Counted from the stretch's first letter, positions 8,903 to 17,193 are shown. The stretch is 64,000 nt of DNA from Iodobacter arcticus (GCF_042664895.1 NZ_JBHTBQ010000019.1:124001-188000); one strand, 5' to 3'. Notes: generated from the sequence alone by a model not told the origin. Numbers and translations: made by a program.

Positions 8903-9299
8903 AATACGCCCCTCTCGAAATCGGGAGATGCTTAGGGTAATGCGGCCAGGTGACTGGCCGTTTGCCTTACTGGCGCTGGTTTTTGTGGTGTATTTGGGTT
9001 TTTGGAGCTGGCAGCAGGAGAGTGCCACGCGGGTGCGTATTTATCAGGCGGGCAAAGTCTTTGCCGTGCTGGATTTAAACGCAGAGCGCACGGTGCAAGT
9101 GGCTGGCCCCCTTGGGTTTACCTCTGTAGAAGTAAAATCGGGCCGGGTACGTATTAGCCGTGACCCCAGCCCGCGCCAATATTGTGTGCGCATGGGCTGG
9201 CTGGATCAGGCTGGCCAAATGGCGATTTGCCTGCCTAACCGAATCAGCATCGAGCTTTTAGGCTCGCGTCCTCATGAATTCGACAGCCTCAGTTACTGA
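8895..9299 (+). CDS. NusG domain II-containing small membrane-anchored protein
   Basis: A 134-residue protein starting at the ATG at 8895, overlapping the rapZ stop by 8 bases; an upstream in-frame start at 8853 would lie deep in rapZ. One N-terminal transmembrane helix (WPFALLALVFVVYLGFWSW) is followed by a small beta-rich domain with VEVKSGRVRISRDPSPRQYCVRMGW, which resembles the NusG_II (DUF1312) family. In many bacteria such genes sit directly before a Gx-transporter gene, as here. The function is unknown; a link to quinone or flavin membrane metabolism is suggested only by neighbourhood. Confidence 0.75.
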   Translation: MPEIRPSRNREMLRVMRPGDWPFALLALVFVVYLGFWSWQQESATRVRIYQAGKVFAVLDLNAERTVQVAGPLGFTSVEVKSGRVRISRDPSPRQYCVRMGWLDQAGQMAICLPNRISIELLGSRPHEFDSLSY

Positions 9300-9798
9300 A
9301 ATCCGTATCAAACCCAGTTTGGACGATGTGCGCATTGCCCGCTATGCCGCGCTGGCGATTGCCTTATCGGTGCTGGAGGCGGGTATTCCTTCGCCTATTC
9401 CCGGTATTAAGCCGGGGCTGGCTAATATCATTACCCTGATTGCGCTCTGGCGCTTTGGCTGGCGCGATGCTGCGTGGATTTCCATGCTCAGAATCATCGG
9501 CAGTGGTATTGTGCTGGGCGGTTTTTTATCCCCCGGTTTTGCTATGAGTTTGATGGGCGGGCTAAGCAGCCTCTTAGCCTTGGCCGCTGCGAATCACTTG
9601 CCTAGGCGCTGGTTCGGCCCCGTATCGCACTCGCTGGTTGCCGCCTTTGCCCATATGGCAGGGCAGCTATTATTAGCGCGGCTCTGGCTGATTCCGCATA
9701 ATGGCATCATCCATTTAGTGCCCCTGTTTGCTGCTGCAGCCTTGGTATTTGGTGTGGTAAATGGGGTGATTGCAGCAAAGCTGCTGGCTCGTGAGTGA
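9274..9798 (+). CDS. Gx transporter family protein (Hpre_diP_synt_I-like)
   Basis: 174-residue polytopic membrane protein. The family hallmark is the N-terminal segment LEAGIPSPIPGIKPGLANIITL, followed by MLRIIGSGIVLGGFLSPGFAMSLMGGL and further helices, about 5 in all. The family was once annotated as heptaprenyl diphosphate synthase component I but is now described as Gx transporter/ECF-like; the substrate is unknown. It overlaps the preceding NusG_II gene by 26 bases, so the two are almost certainly co-translated. Confidence 0.85.
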   Translation: MNSTASVTEIRIKPSLDDVRIARYAALAIALSVLEAGIPSPIPGIKPGLANIITLIALWRFGWRDAAWISMLRIIGSGIVLGGFLSPGFAMSLMGGLSSLLALAAANHLPRRWFGPVSHSLVAAFAHMAGQLLLARLWLIPHNGIIHLVPLFAAAALVFGVVNGVIAAKLLARE

Positions 9799-9814
9799 AA
9801 CGTTCAAAAAGTGC

Positions 9815-9873
9815 GTAGGGCGGGTGAAACCCGCGTATTTTTCAGCATCGCTCGCGGGTTTCACCCGCCCTAC
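9815..9873. repeat. REP-like palindrome, family A
   Basis: Perfect terminal inverted sequence GTAGGGCGGGTGAAACCCGCG with its reverse complement, about 60 bp in all. This is the type copy of a family also seen at 20029, 24211, 26945, 34728 and 63259. It lies between the Gx-transporter gene and ubiX. Confidence 0.9.
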
Positions 9874-9918
9874 AAAAAATACACAACATAGCGTTATAAA
9901 TATCAATTGATTTGGTTT

Positions 9919-9962
9919 TCTCTGTGGTCTGTTTTTAAACTCCGTGTTCTCTGTGTCTACAG
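9919..9962. repeat. partial repeat, family C right arm
   Basis: Carries CTCTGTGTCTACAG (9949-9962), the right-hand end of the family C element found complete at 25215-25377. The left arm is missing; a family A copy lies just to the left. Confidence 0.75.
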
Positions 9963-9997
9963 ACCTTTGGGTGTTACATCGTTTTAATAGGTTTCAA

Positions 9998-10606
9998 ATG
10001 AAAACAATAACTTTAGCTTTTACCGGCGCATCCGGCCTGCCTTATGGCCTGCGCACGCTGGAATGCTTGCTGGCGGCGGGTTGCACCGTGCATGTGCTCT
10101 ATACCCAGGCAGCGCAAATTGTGGCCAAGCAAGAGCTAGATGAAACCTGGCCTTCGCGCGCGGCCGATTTGGCGGTGCTTTTTCGCCAGCGTTATGGCGT
10201 TACTGATGAATCAAAGCTGCAAGTATTTGGCCAGCAAGAATGGTTTGCCCCGATGGCCTCCGGCTCTAACCCTGGCGATGGCATGATTGTTTGCCCCTGC
10301 ACCATGGGCGCTTTATCGGCGATTGCGGTGGGCGCTTCGGATAATTTATTAGAGCGCGCTGCGGATGTGATGATTAAGGAAGGCAAAAAATTAGTCGTTG
10401 TTCCACGTGAAGCACCTTTTTCGGTGCTGCATTTGGAGAATATGCTCAAGCTGGCTCGGCTGGGCGTGGTGATCTTGCCGCCTAATCCGGGCTTTTATCA
10501 CCACCCTAAAACCATCGCCGATTTAGTCGATTTTGTGGTGGCAAGGATATTGGATCAGTTCCAAATCCCGCATCAGCTGATGCAGCGCTGGGGGGATAAG
10601 GGATGA
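9998..10606 (+). CDS. ubiX: flavin prenyltransferase UbiX
   Basis: Makes prenylated FMN, the cofactor for UbiD-type decarboxylases in ubiquinone synthesis. 202 residues from the ATG at 9998; an upstream in-frame extension to 9944 lies in repeat sequence and is rejected. Motifs are AFTGASGLPYG near the N-terminus, PCTMGALSAIAVGASDNLLERAADV and LVVVPREAPFS, all typical of the UbiX/Pad1 flavodoxin-like fold. The last 4 bases overlap the next gene. UbiD is not in this window. Confidence 0.95.
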   Translation: MKTITLAFTGASGLPYGLRTLECLLAAGCTVHVLYTQAAQIVAKQELDETWPSRAADLAVLFRQRYGVTDESKLQVFGQQEWFAPMASGSNPGDGMIVCPCTMGALSAIAVGASDNLLERAADVMIKEGKKLVVVPREAPFSVLHLENMLKLARLGVVILPPNPGFYHHPKTIADLVDFVVARILDQFQIPHQLMQRWGDKG

Positions 10607-12231
10607 GTGTAAAGATTGACTGGCCTTCATGGAAAGTCGGGTGTTTTGTCCTGCTTGCACTGTGGTTCTGGCCCTCGTTCGCCCCGCACGATCCTTGGAA
10701 GCCCGACGAAAGCTATATCCTTGGTCTAGTTTATGAATACACGCTGCGCGATAACTGGCTGGTGCCGATGCTGTCTGGCGAGCCTTTTATGGAAAAACCA
10801 CCGCTGTTTTTCTGGACGGCAGCGGGCTTCTCCCGCTATGTATTTACCTGGCTGCCAGTGCATGCGGCAGCAAGATTAGCCGCGGCATTTTATATTGCGC
10901 TCACCTTTATCTTTGCCGCTCTGGCCGCAGGGCAATTTGCTGCCCGCAGCCGGGCCAAAGACCCATCGCAAGCCGCATGGCTCACCGCCATTTTGCTTGC
11001 AGGCACGCTGGGCTTAGTCGGCAATGGGCATCATATTCTGACCGATAGCGCCTTATTTGCCAGCTTTGCCATTGCCCTCTACGCATTTGCTATATTTCCC
11101 TTACGGCCACTTGCCAGCGGCCTGCTGATGGGCACGGCTTGGGGAATGGCGTTTTTAACTAAGGGCCTGTTGGGGCCGGGCTGCCTTGGTTTGGCGGCTC
11201 TGTTGTTGCCGGTCTTTGATCGTACTTACCGGCAAAAAGCGTATTTACTGACGCTAAGCATCGCCTTGCTGGCCGCATTGCCTTGGTGGCTGATCTGGCC
11301 TTGGCGCTTGTGGCTGGCCTCGCCGGAGTTATTCAAAACTTGGTTTTGGGTGAATAACCTAGGGCGTTTCCTCGGTGAGAATAACCTTGGCCCGGAATAC
11401 GAGCGTGGCTTTTACCTGAAGATTTTGCCTTGGCACGCCTTCCCGCTGATTCTCTATCTGCCGGTTTTATTTTTCAGGCAGCGCCTCGATGCGTTTAAAA
11501 ACGCCGCCCCGGCAGCCCTGCTTTGCCTTTTGACCTACACCATCTTGTCCTTGGCTAAAACCTCGATGGAGCTATACGCCGTGCCCGCCGTGGTGGCGTT
11601 TGCCGTATGGATGGGCGCACAAGCATCCAGCGTCCCCGCCACTTTCGAGCGCCGCTTTGGCCTTGTCGCCCTGTGCTTAGTGGCTGTCAGTGCGCTATTA
11701 CTCTGGTGGGCTTGGGCTGCCCTCTACTTTGGCCTGCCTTTGCAAGCGCGCCTGCTGCATTTCTTACCGGGTTTTGCAGAAAAGCCAAACTGGCTGGGTG
11801 TGCTGTCCGCGCTCGCACTTACCATCATCGTGTGGAATCTGGCTTGGCGAGCACCCCAGTGGGCCAAACACCAGGGCGCTATCCGCTGGCTGGCCGTGCT
11901 GGTGATGAGCTATGGCCTAGTATTCAGCCTGCTGTTACCCGGCTTAAATTACAGCAAAAGCTATAAACCCATGATGCTGGATTTAGCCACCCAACTAGAT
12001 AAAAACCAGTGTCTGGCTAGCTTTGGCTTGGGTGAGCACGAAAGAGGCAACTTCCACTACTACACCACGATGCGCGTGCAACGCTTCGAAATAGGCCGAG
12101 GCAAAGAATGCCCGCAGCTATTAATCCAAGGCAGTACCATGCCCGCCAATATTGGTGAATATAGCTTGTTGAAAAAAACCACAAGGGCGACGGATAAGGG
12201 CGAGGAGTTTAGTGTTTGGCGTAAGATATAA
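10603..12231 (+). CDS. ArnT-like glycosyltransferase, GT39/GT83 family membrane protein
   Basis: 542-residue integral membrane protein with about 11-12 hydrophobic segments. The N-terminal acidic motif (PHDPWKPDESY) and SGEPFMEKPPLFFW match the first periplasmic loop of ArnT/PMT-like lipid-linked sugar transferases. These move a sugar from a polyprenyl phosphate donor to lipid A or protein. Donor and acceptor cannot be told from sequence, and no arnBCA genes are nearby. It is translationally coupled to ubiX (ATGA overlap). Confidence 0.85.
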   Translation: MSVKIDWPSWKVGCFVLLALWFWPSFAPHDPWKPDESYILGLVYEYTLRDNWLVPMLSGEPFMEKPPLFFWTAAGFSRYVFTWLPVHAAARLAAAFYIALTFIFAALAAGQFAARSRAKDPSQAAWLTAILLAGTLGLVGNGHHILTDSALFASFAIALYAFAIFPLRPLASGLLMGTAWGMAFLTKGLLGPGCLGLAALLLPVFDRTYRQKAYLLTLSIALLAALPWWLIWPWRLWLASPELFKTWFWVNNLGRFLGENNLGPEYERGFYLKILPWHAFPLILYLPVLFFRQRLDAFKNAAPAALLCLLTYTILSLAKTSMELYAVPAVVAFAVWMGAQASSVPATFERRFGLVALCLVAVSALLLWWAWAALYFGLPLQARLLHFLPGFAEKPNWLGVLSALALTIIVWNLAWRAPQWAKHQGAIRWLAVLVMSYGLVFSLLLPGLNYSKSYKPMMLDLATQLDKNQCLASFGLGEHERGNFHYYTTMRVQRFEIGRGKECPQLLIQGSTMPANIGEYSLLKKTTRATDKGEEFSVWRKI

Positions 12232-12571
12232 TAAATATTGCTTACTTTTTGCTGATATTATGCGGAATGAGTTGTTTGGTTGGGCAGGTCGGTGTGTGCA
12301 GGGGGTAAACTCCGCTTAATAGTGGGCGGTTTTTTCATGGCAATTTATTTTTGCCGCATCAAGTAAGGTTTTGTCACTGAACGTGGTATTTCAGGGTGTC
12401 TATATCTTGTTAGGTGTAAAGAATGTCAGTGTATTTAGGCTGATAGGGGTAATAGGTGAGGGAGATTTCTCCCGGACGTTTGTTGGCTCCATAGCTCTTC
12501 TGTTGTTTTTGCTGCGTTATTTATCAATTGGTTTGGTTCTTTCGGCCGAATCCAGTCAAAAGGAGGTGTCT
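12232..12571. other. gap of about 340 bases without a recognised gene
   Basis: AT-rich sequence after the glycosyltransferase. An open frame from a TTG at 12371 runs into the small ORF at 12572 but has no usable ribosome-binding site. I see no clear terminator or repeat. Confidence 0.5.
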
Positions 12572-12676
12572 ATGGTTGCAGCATTTACTGCCCGTGTTCG
12601 TATGTTATTCAGTTCCACAATTGAAACTATGTGGGCTATTGGAGTCGGTAGCGTTGTTTCGCACCTATCTACCTAA
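12572..12676 (+). CDS. possible 34-residue small protein with strong ribosome-binding site
   Basis: ATG at 12572 preceded by AAAGGAGGTG with good spacing, giving a 34-residue peptide beginning MVAAFTARVRMLF with an amphipathic/hydrophobic body. Directly after it, in the +1-related frame, a second stretch (about 12661-12832) reads as a plausible hydrophobic/basic peptide (LIRGIGAVGHSVNTILGFF), so this could be one gene broken by a frameshift. No family recognised with confidence; the second stretch faintly resembles the N-terminus of MlaE permeases. Confidence 0.35.
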   Translation: MVAAFTARVRMLFSSTIETMWAIGVGSVVSHLST

Positions 12677-12790
12677 ATGCATTGCTTCACCAAATAATAT
12701 ATTCAATCGGACTGGTTGGGGCGCGACAGCTCATTCGGGGCATTGGTGCGGTTGGCCATTCGGTTAATACAATCTTAGGTTTCTTTGGCC

Positions 12791-13681
12791 ATGCAAACAG
12801 GTTGCTGCTTTCTATGCTCAAAAGATAGCGTGCTTCAGTACAGTCATGTACTGCCTGCCTTTGTGTTTCGCTGGCAACGTGAGAGTTCAGCCAATGGACA
12901 CATCCGCACAACGCAGGAGCCAAATAGACGCGTTCAAGATGGACTCAAGCACTATTGGCTATGCAAAAACTGTGAGGACCTATTTAGCCAGTCAGAAGGG
13001 TTGTTCGCCAATCGCGTGTTTAGGCCATACACAGACCATGGCAAGCTCACGATTCAATATGGACCTTGGCTCTCGCACTTTTGCGCATCCATCTCTTGGC
13101 GGGTATTGCGGCACTATCAGCAAGAAAGTGACTTCAGCGATACACCTCAAATGCTACGTGATCGGATGGCATCTGCTGAGGCAACTTGGAGAAGGTTCTT
13201 GCTTGGGGAAATACAGCATCCAGGCGAGTATCGACTTCACCTCATTCCTATGGATGAAATTTCATCCACATCAATGGATCTCCCATCCAACATGAATCGG
13301 TACATTATGCGGGCCATACACATGGACCTGTGTCAAAGCACTAATTTGATGTTCACATACGCCAAGATGGGTCGATTTATCGTGTTAGGTTTCATTCACG
13401 AGCCATCCCCTAATCACTGGAAAGGCACTAAAGTCCATGTAAATGCTGGACTCATTGCCCCCAAAAAATATGTCCTACCCAGAGCGTTTGGGGAGTATCT
13501 GATGCAAAAAGCTCAAGCGATGCGAGATGCACTAGACAGTGTCAATGAGAAACAGCAGGGAAAAATTGACAAAGCTTTCAGGGGGAGCATTGACCGCTAT
13601 GCCAAAAGCGATGCGTACCGAGCAATGAATGCTGACGTTACCCTGTTCGGCGAGAAGGCATTTCGCAGTCCAAAGGTCTAA
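12791..13681 (+). CDS. uncharacterised Cys/His-rich protein (possible HNH-like zinc module)
   Basis: 296 residues from the ATG at 12791. The N-terminus has CCFLCSKD...YSHVLP and then CKNCEDLFSQSE, a spacing of CxxC, SH and CxxC that looks like a zinc-binding treble-clef of HNH-type nucleases, though the catalytic residues are not clear. The rest shows no domain I recognise. There is no signal peptide or membrane helix. It stands alone, and base composition seems less biased than in the neighbouring core genes, so horizontal origin is possible. Confidence 0.6.
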   Translation: MQTGCCFLCSKDSVLQYSHVLPAFVFRWQRESSANGHIRTTQEPNRRVQDGLKHYWLCKNCEDLFSQSEGLFANRVFRPYTDHGKLTIQYGPWLSHFCASISWRVLRHYQQESDFSDTPQMLRDRMASAEATWRRFLLGEIQHPGEYRLHLIPMDEISSTSMDLPSNMNRYIMRAIHMDLCQSTNLMFTYAKMGRFIVLGFIHEPSPNHWKGTKVHVNAGLIAPKKYVLPRAFGEYLMQKAQAMRDALDSVNEKQQGKIDKAFRGSIDRYAKSDAYRAMNADVTLFGEKAFRSPKV

Positions 13682-13705
13682 GGCCATAACTCGTAATTCC
13701 CATCT

Positions 13706-13819
13706 GTAGGGCGCACTCAAAGCGAAGTGTAGTGCGCCGTATGTGGCTTATTAATCACGTGCATTGACCACTTTGCTAAGCCCATGCGGCGTAATGCGCT
13801 GCGCTTATTAGCGCCCTAC
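13706..13819. repeat. intergenic repeat, family D (GTAGGGCGC...GCGCCCTAC)
   Basis: Ends in the inverted pair GTAGGGCGC/GCGCCCTAC and contains CACTCAAAGCGAAGTGTAGTGCGCC. A second, longer copy lies at 15063-15268, so the two flank the secreted-protein gene at 14041. Confidence 0.8.
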
Positions 13820-14040
13820 ATCATCATATTTATGATGCCCTTTGGCTTTGTTTGGGGTGGTTTGCATTTTTTAGGTATTGGAATGGCCTCCTTCTGTAAG
13901 TTTTTTTGCCCTGCAGGATTTTGGGTGTTTGTTGCACCAGAAGTTTGGTATCGCTTGCGGCCGAACCCATTATTTCGCCAGATATGCCAGAAAAGCCTCG
14001 CTGGCTGGTGAATTTAAACCTTAGCGATCAACGGAATGTT

Positions 14041-15021
14041 ATGAAACTTATCAGCACACTACTCATTGTGTTTGCGTCTATTTCTAATTCATGGGCTACT
14101 GAGCTTAAGCCGTTTAACTTTGAGCCGGAAACGAAATCGCAAACGATTGCTGTGGAAAAAACGGTTTGTGGTTTTCCAAATTTAAAATTGCCCACGGAAT
14201 TCGCGGTGTTCGCGGCAGGAGCCTACTCAGGTCGAAAGATTGCGTTTCAAATTGATCAGAGCGGCCATGAAGGAACGCAGATTGATGTTGTGGTAAATAG
14301 CCCCAATAAGCCCGTTGTATTGATGCTTGGTGCCTATGAGCCAACGATTTGGAATATTGGCTGGTCGAAAGCAACTAAAATCATTGCGGTGTTGGTTGGG
14401 GGATATCATCGGCAGGCTGTAGCCGGGCTGGTGAAAGGCACTCCATTACTGCTTAGCACTTACGACAATCGTGGGCCGTGCGGATACTTCTATGTTACCC
14501 CTGATAATCTGGCCCCTTTGAATCCTTTGTCTAAGCGTGTTTTTGCACGTCAGGTTGATATGGTCTTCCCCGCAGTTAATGGCAAGGTAGTTATTGGAGA
14601 GCCGCTTCCTGCTGGAAGCAAGCTGCTTACATCTGCCGAAACCACGCCTGAATTATTTTATGACAAAACTGCACCGATTGCGGGGCCTGCAGGGTTAGAA
14701 GATGCTGTTCGCAGAGGGCTTTTACGCAAGGCAACAGCGGCTGATGCCCAAGCATGGGCTGATGCAGTTTTGAAAAATTCGCCACAAAGAGATATACCGC
14801 CGGTTGCTGGTCAAGGCGTTCCTAAACCTCCAAAGATGTCTGTATACAATGCGTATGTAGTGCTTAAACCATTTACTTATCCTTCTGGGTTGTATGGTGG
14901 AAATTCGGCGACCTTCCTGATTCGTAAGGGCGTACCAAAACCAGATGGCAATCCGGGGCATTCTGCTGTTTATGATTTCAATACACTGAATTGCCAGGGA
15001 GCATTATGCGGTGCTCACTAA
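14041..15021 (+). CDS. uncharacterised secreted protein
   Basis: 326 residues from the ATG at 14041. A signal peptide is evident (MKLISTLLIVFASISNSWA, cleavage likely after residue 19), so the product should be exported to the periplasm or beyond. The mature part has no recognised domain; cysteines occur in TVCGFPNL, RGPCGYF and NCQGALC. An upstream in-frame start at 13906 would lack a signal peptide and is rejected. It is flanked on both sides by copies of repeat family D, which suggests a mobile or exchangeable segment. Confidence 0.7.
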   Translation: MKLISTLLIVFASISNSWATELKPFNFEPETKSQTIAVEKTVCGFPNLKLPTEFAVFAAGAYSGRKIAFQIDQSGHEGTQIDVVVNSPNKPVVLMLGAYEPTIWNIGWSKATKIIAVLVGGYHRQAVAGLVKGTPLLLSTYDNRGPCGYFYVTPDNLAPLNPLSKRVFARQVDMVFPAVNGKVVIGEPLPAGSKLLTSAETTPELFYDKTAPIAGPAGLEDAVRRGLLRKATAADAQAWADAVLKNSPQRDIPPVAGQGVPKPPKMSVYNAYVVLKPFTYPSGLYGGNSATFLIRKGVPKPDGNPGHSAVYDFNTLNCQGALCGAH

Positions 15022-15062
15022 CCTTAAAGGGCTGCACAAAGTCATTAGCCGTATGCACCTTT

Positions 15063-15268
15063 GTAGGGCGCACTCAAAGCGAAGCGTAGTGCGCCGTATG
15101 AGGTAAGCGCCGAAGTTAAATTATTCCGCATCACCCTGCAGAAATAAAACACTACCCGTTTCGCCAATGTAAAAACACGCAAGGCTTATGGCGTATGTGG
15201 CTTATTAATCGTCACGTGCTTTGCTAAGCCGCATGCGGCGTAATACGCTGTGCTTATTAGCGCCTTAC
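15063..15268. repeat. intergenic repeat, family D, second copy
   Basis: Begins GTAGGGCGCACTCAAAGCG and ends GCGCCTTAC. The right half (GGCTTATTAATCGTCACGTG...CATGCGGCGTAATACGCTGTGCTTATTAGCGCC) closely matches the copy at 13706-13819, with about 90 extra bases in the middle. Confidence 0.8.
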
Positions 15269-15305
15269 AAAGTTAAACATATAAATATGCCTATTAAGGG
15301 GCGCT

Positions 15306-15593
15306 ATGCTGGATGCACAACAAATTCTTCTTAACGCTCGTTGCACGGTTAGCTTTAGCCCTCGTGATTTAGTCAGAGAGTTATTGGCTTATGGAGAGAT
15401 CGATGCCGCCGAAAAACTCATGCAACTTGATCCTCAAGCTGTAGCTGCGATTGGTGTACTTGCTTCCAATCACTATTCTGCACCAGAGAATCTCATTCTT
15501 GATAAGGCGATTTGTTTAGCGGTTGTGGAGTTTTTGGAAGGGAGGGTACGACCTCTTAAGCGGAAGCGCCGCCTCTATCAAAAGAAAGCCTAG
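15306..15593 (+). CDS. hypothetical protein, 95 residues
   Basis: Small soluble protein with Shine-Dalgarno AAGGGG 6 bases before the ATG. Mostly helical in appearance (FSPRDLVRELLAYGEIDAAEKLMQLD) with a very basic C-terminus (RPLKRKRRLYQKK). I recognise no family. It stands alone between repeat family D and the aminoglycoside acetyltransferase gene, in the same direction. Confidence 0.6.
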   Translation: MLDAQQILLNARCTVSFSPRDLVRELLAYGEIDAAEKLMQLDPQAVAAIGVLASNHYSAPENLILDKAICLAVVEFLEGRVRPLKRKRRLYQKKA

Positions 15594-15686
15594 TAGGCAT
15601 GAGCAGCACGGTGGTTTATGTATTTATGAGGGTAGGGTGAATAATTCATTAAACCCATGTATTTAAACTAAATGGATGGGCTTTGA

Positions 15687-16127
15687 ATGATCACTCCCTG
15701 TAAATCTCTTAATCAGCCGGGCTGGCTTACGCTTCGGTCAGCGCTTTGGCCTGATTGCTCAAAAGATGAGCACTTGGCAGAAATGGCACTGTTTTTAGCT
15801 TCGCCGCAGCGTTTTGCCCAGTTTGTGGAATACGATCAGGCTGGCAGGGCGCTTGGGTTTATTGAGCTTGCCGTGCGGGGCGATTATGTAAATGGCACGG
15901 AGTCTTCGCCGGTTGCATTTCTTGAAGGCATTTACGTTGAGCCAAGTGCCAGACGGCGCGGCATTGCGGGCAAGCTGGTTGCCGCTGCTGAGCAATGGGC
16001 CAAAGAGCATGGCTGTAAGGAGTTGGCTTCTGATGCTGCAATAGAGAATACCCAGAGCCATGCCATGCATAAATCACTTGGTTTTAATGAAACTGAGCGG
16101 GTGGTTTTTTTCAAAAAAGCGCTGTGA
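15687..16127 (+). CDS. aminoglycoside 6'-N-acetyltransferase-like, AAC(6')-I family GNAT
   Basis: 146-residue GNAT enzyme predicted to transfer acetyl from acetyl-CoA to the 6'-amino group of aminoglycosides. It shares the diagnostic run of the chromosomal AAC(6')-Iaa/Iy group: an N-terminal LRSALWPD, DYVNGTESSPVAFLEGIYV, the acetyl-CoA loop ARRRGIAGKLV, ELASDAAIENTQSH and a C-terminal LGFNETERVVFF. Length and motif order fit the family over the whole protein. It is chromosomal here with no visible integron attC site or insertion sequence, so it looks like an intrinsic gene. Actual resistance is not shown by sequence. Confidence 0.88.
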   Translation: MITPCKSLNQPGWLTLRSALWPDCSKDEHLAEMALFLASPQRFAQFVEYDQAGRALGFIELAVRGDYVNGTESSPVAFLEGIYVEPSARRRGIAGKLVAAAEQWAKEHGCKELASDAAIENTQSHAMHKSLGFNETERVVFFKKAL

Positions 16128-16249
16128 TAAAACAATGTCCTAAGCCATGACACATGTGTAATGCACCGCATAGGGTAAATACACGCAGTCTTGCATTGCA
16201 ATATGTTCAATTTGCCATTGCTCTTACAAAGTCCACAGGATTTGCACAG

Positions 16250-16555
16250 ATGATGAATCAGCTTCTGGCCGAGTTAAGAAAAATCGAGGGGGTAGAGGAT
16301 CGCCCGTCGCCTGTAGCGGGAGGATGTGCACTTTTTTATTTTGGCAAAGAGTTCGCGCATTTTCATAACACAAATGAACTTGATCTAAGGCTCACTAAAG
16401 CCATCATCCGCAAGCTTGGAATGCAGCATCCGCCTGATTCGCTTCATCATCCGACCCGCTCACCTAATTCCGCCTGGATTGAAGTGCGCTTTAGCTTGGC
16501 CAGCGATATTCCAAAGCTTGTAGAGCTGGTTAAACTGGCCATTACAAAGCTATAA
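16250..16555 (+). CDS. luciferase-domain / DUF5519-like protein
   Basis: 101 residues from the ATG at 16250 (AGGA 10 bases upstream); the longer frame from 16154 lacks a ribosome-binding site. The pattern of a short helix (LLAELRKIEGVEDRPSPV), then ALFYFGKEFAHFHNTNELDLRLTK, HPPDSLHHP and a SAWIEVRF strand matches the small DUF5519 "luciferase domain" family as I know it. These are soluble proteins of unknown function; the name does not imply light production. Confidence 0.65.
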   Translation: MMNQLLAELRKIEGVEDRPSPVAGGCALFYFGKEFAHFHNTNELDLRLTKAIIRKLGMQHPPDSLHHPTRSPNSAWIEVRFSLASDIPKLVELVKLAITKL

Positions 16556-16674
16556 ATTTGCCGCCAGCTTCTACGGGCCAAGTTGAGGGCAAAGGTACAC
16601 TCTTTAACTTTTTACTTAGCCGAGCAGGCCGAAGCAATCTGCTTATCTTTCACTTTATGTATCTGGCAGGGCTT

Positions 16675-17193
16675 ATGCACATCCATATTCAACAGACCAC
16701 GGACGTAGATTGGCTCGATCTTAAGACCATCAGGCTGTCTTCACTGGCGGAGTCGCCGGATGCGTTTGGCCTCACCTATGAGGCGGCCTTTGCCTACACG
16801 GATGCCCAATGGCAGGATCGGGCAGGGAATCGAACGCCTCCCATGTATTTCGTCGCGCGTGCTGAGGGAAATCCAGTTGGCGTGATCGGTGGCGTTAAGG
16901 CAAACACCGGCTTTAACCTTATCGCCATGTGGGTTGCCCCCTCGCATCGCGGTCTTGGTATTGGAAGCGCTCTGGTTGAGAAAGTCTTGGCTGCTGCTGC
17001 GTCACGTGGCGAATCTGAAGTGTGCCTGTTTGTTTCCCCACTCAACAAAGCCGCGTGCGCACTTTACGAGCGAATGGGCTTTTGCTTTACCCCGCACTTT
17101 GAAGCGCTAGAGAGTGATCCGAAAATCATGCTGCAGCGTATGCTTGCCAGATTTGATACGTGTTTACCGGCTGATTTTATTGCGACTTTTTAG
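16675..17193 (+). CDS. GNAT family N-acetyltransferase
   Basis: 172 residues from the ATG at 16675 (GGCAGGG upstream). Typical GNAT order: N-terminal DWLDLKTIRLSSLAESPDAFG, the beta-strand IAMWVAPSHRGLGIGSALVEKVL with the acetyl-CoA pyrophosphate loop RGLGIG, and a C-terminal NKAACALYERMGF. The substrate is not predictable. The in-frame upstream extension to 16558 is probably not translated. It is the second acetyltransferase in this accessory stretch but is not closely similar to the AAC(6') gene. Confidence 0.85.
   Translation: MHIHIQQTTDVDWLDLKTIRLSSLAESPDAFGLTYEAAFAYTDAQWQDRAGNRTPPMYFVARAEGNPVGVIGGVKANTGFNLIAMWVAPSHRGLGIGSALVEKVLAAAASRGESEVCLFVSPLNKAACALYERMGFCFTPHFEALESDPKIMLQRMLARFDTCLPADFIATF

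Noticed and set aside
12371..12571. N-terminal extension of the small ORF from a TTG at 12371
   Set aside because: No ribosome-binding site and no coding-like composition; the strong site is before 12572.
13784..14011. 75-codon plus-strand frame with hydrophobic content
   Set aside because: Its start and first codons are inside repeat family D, it lacks a ribosome-binding site, and it overlaps the region just before the secreted-protein gene.
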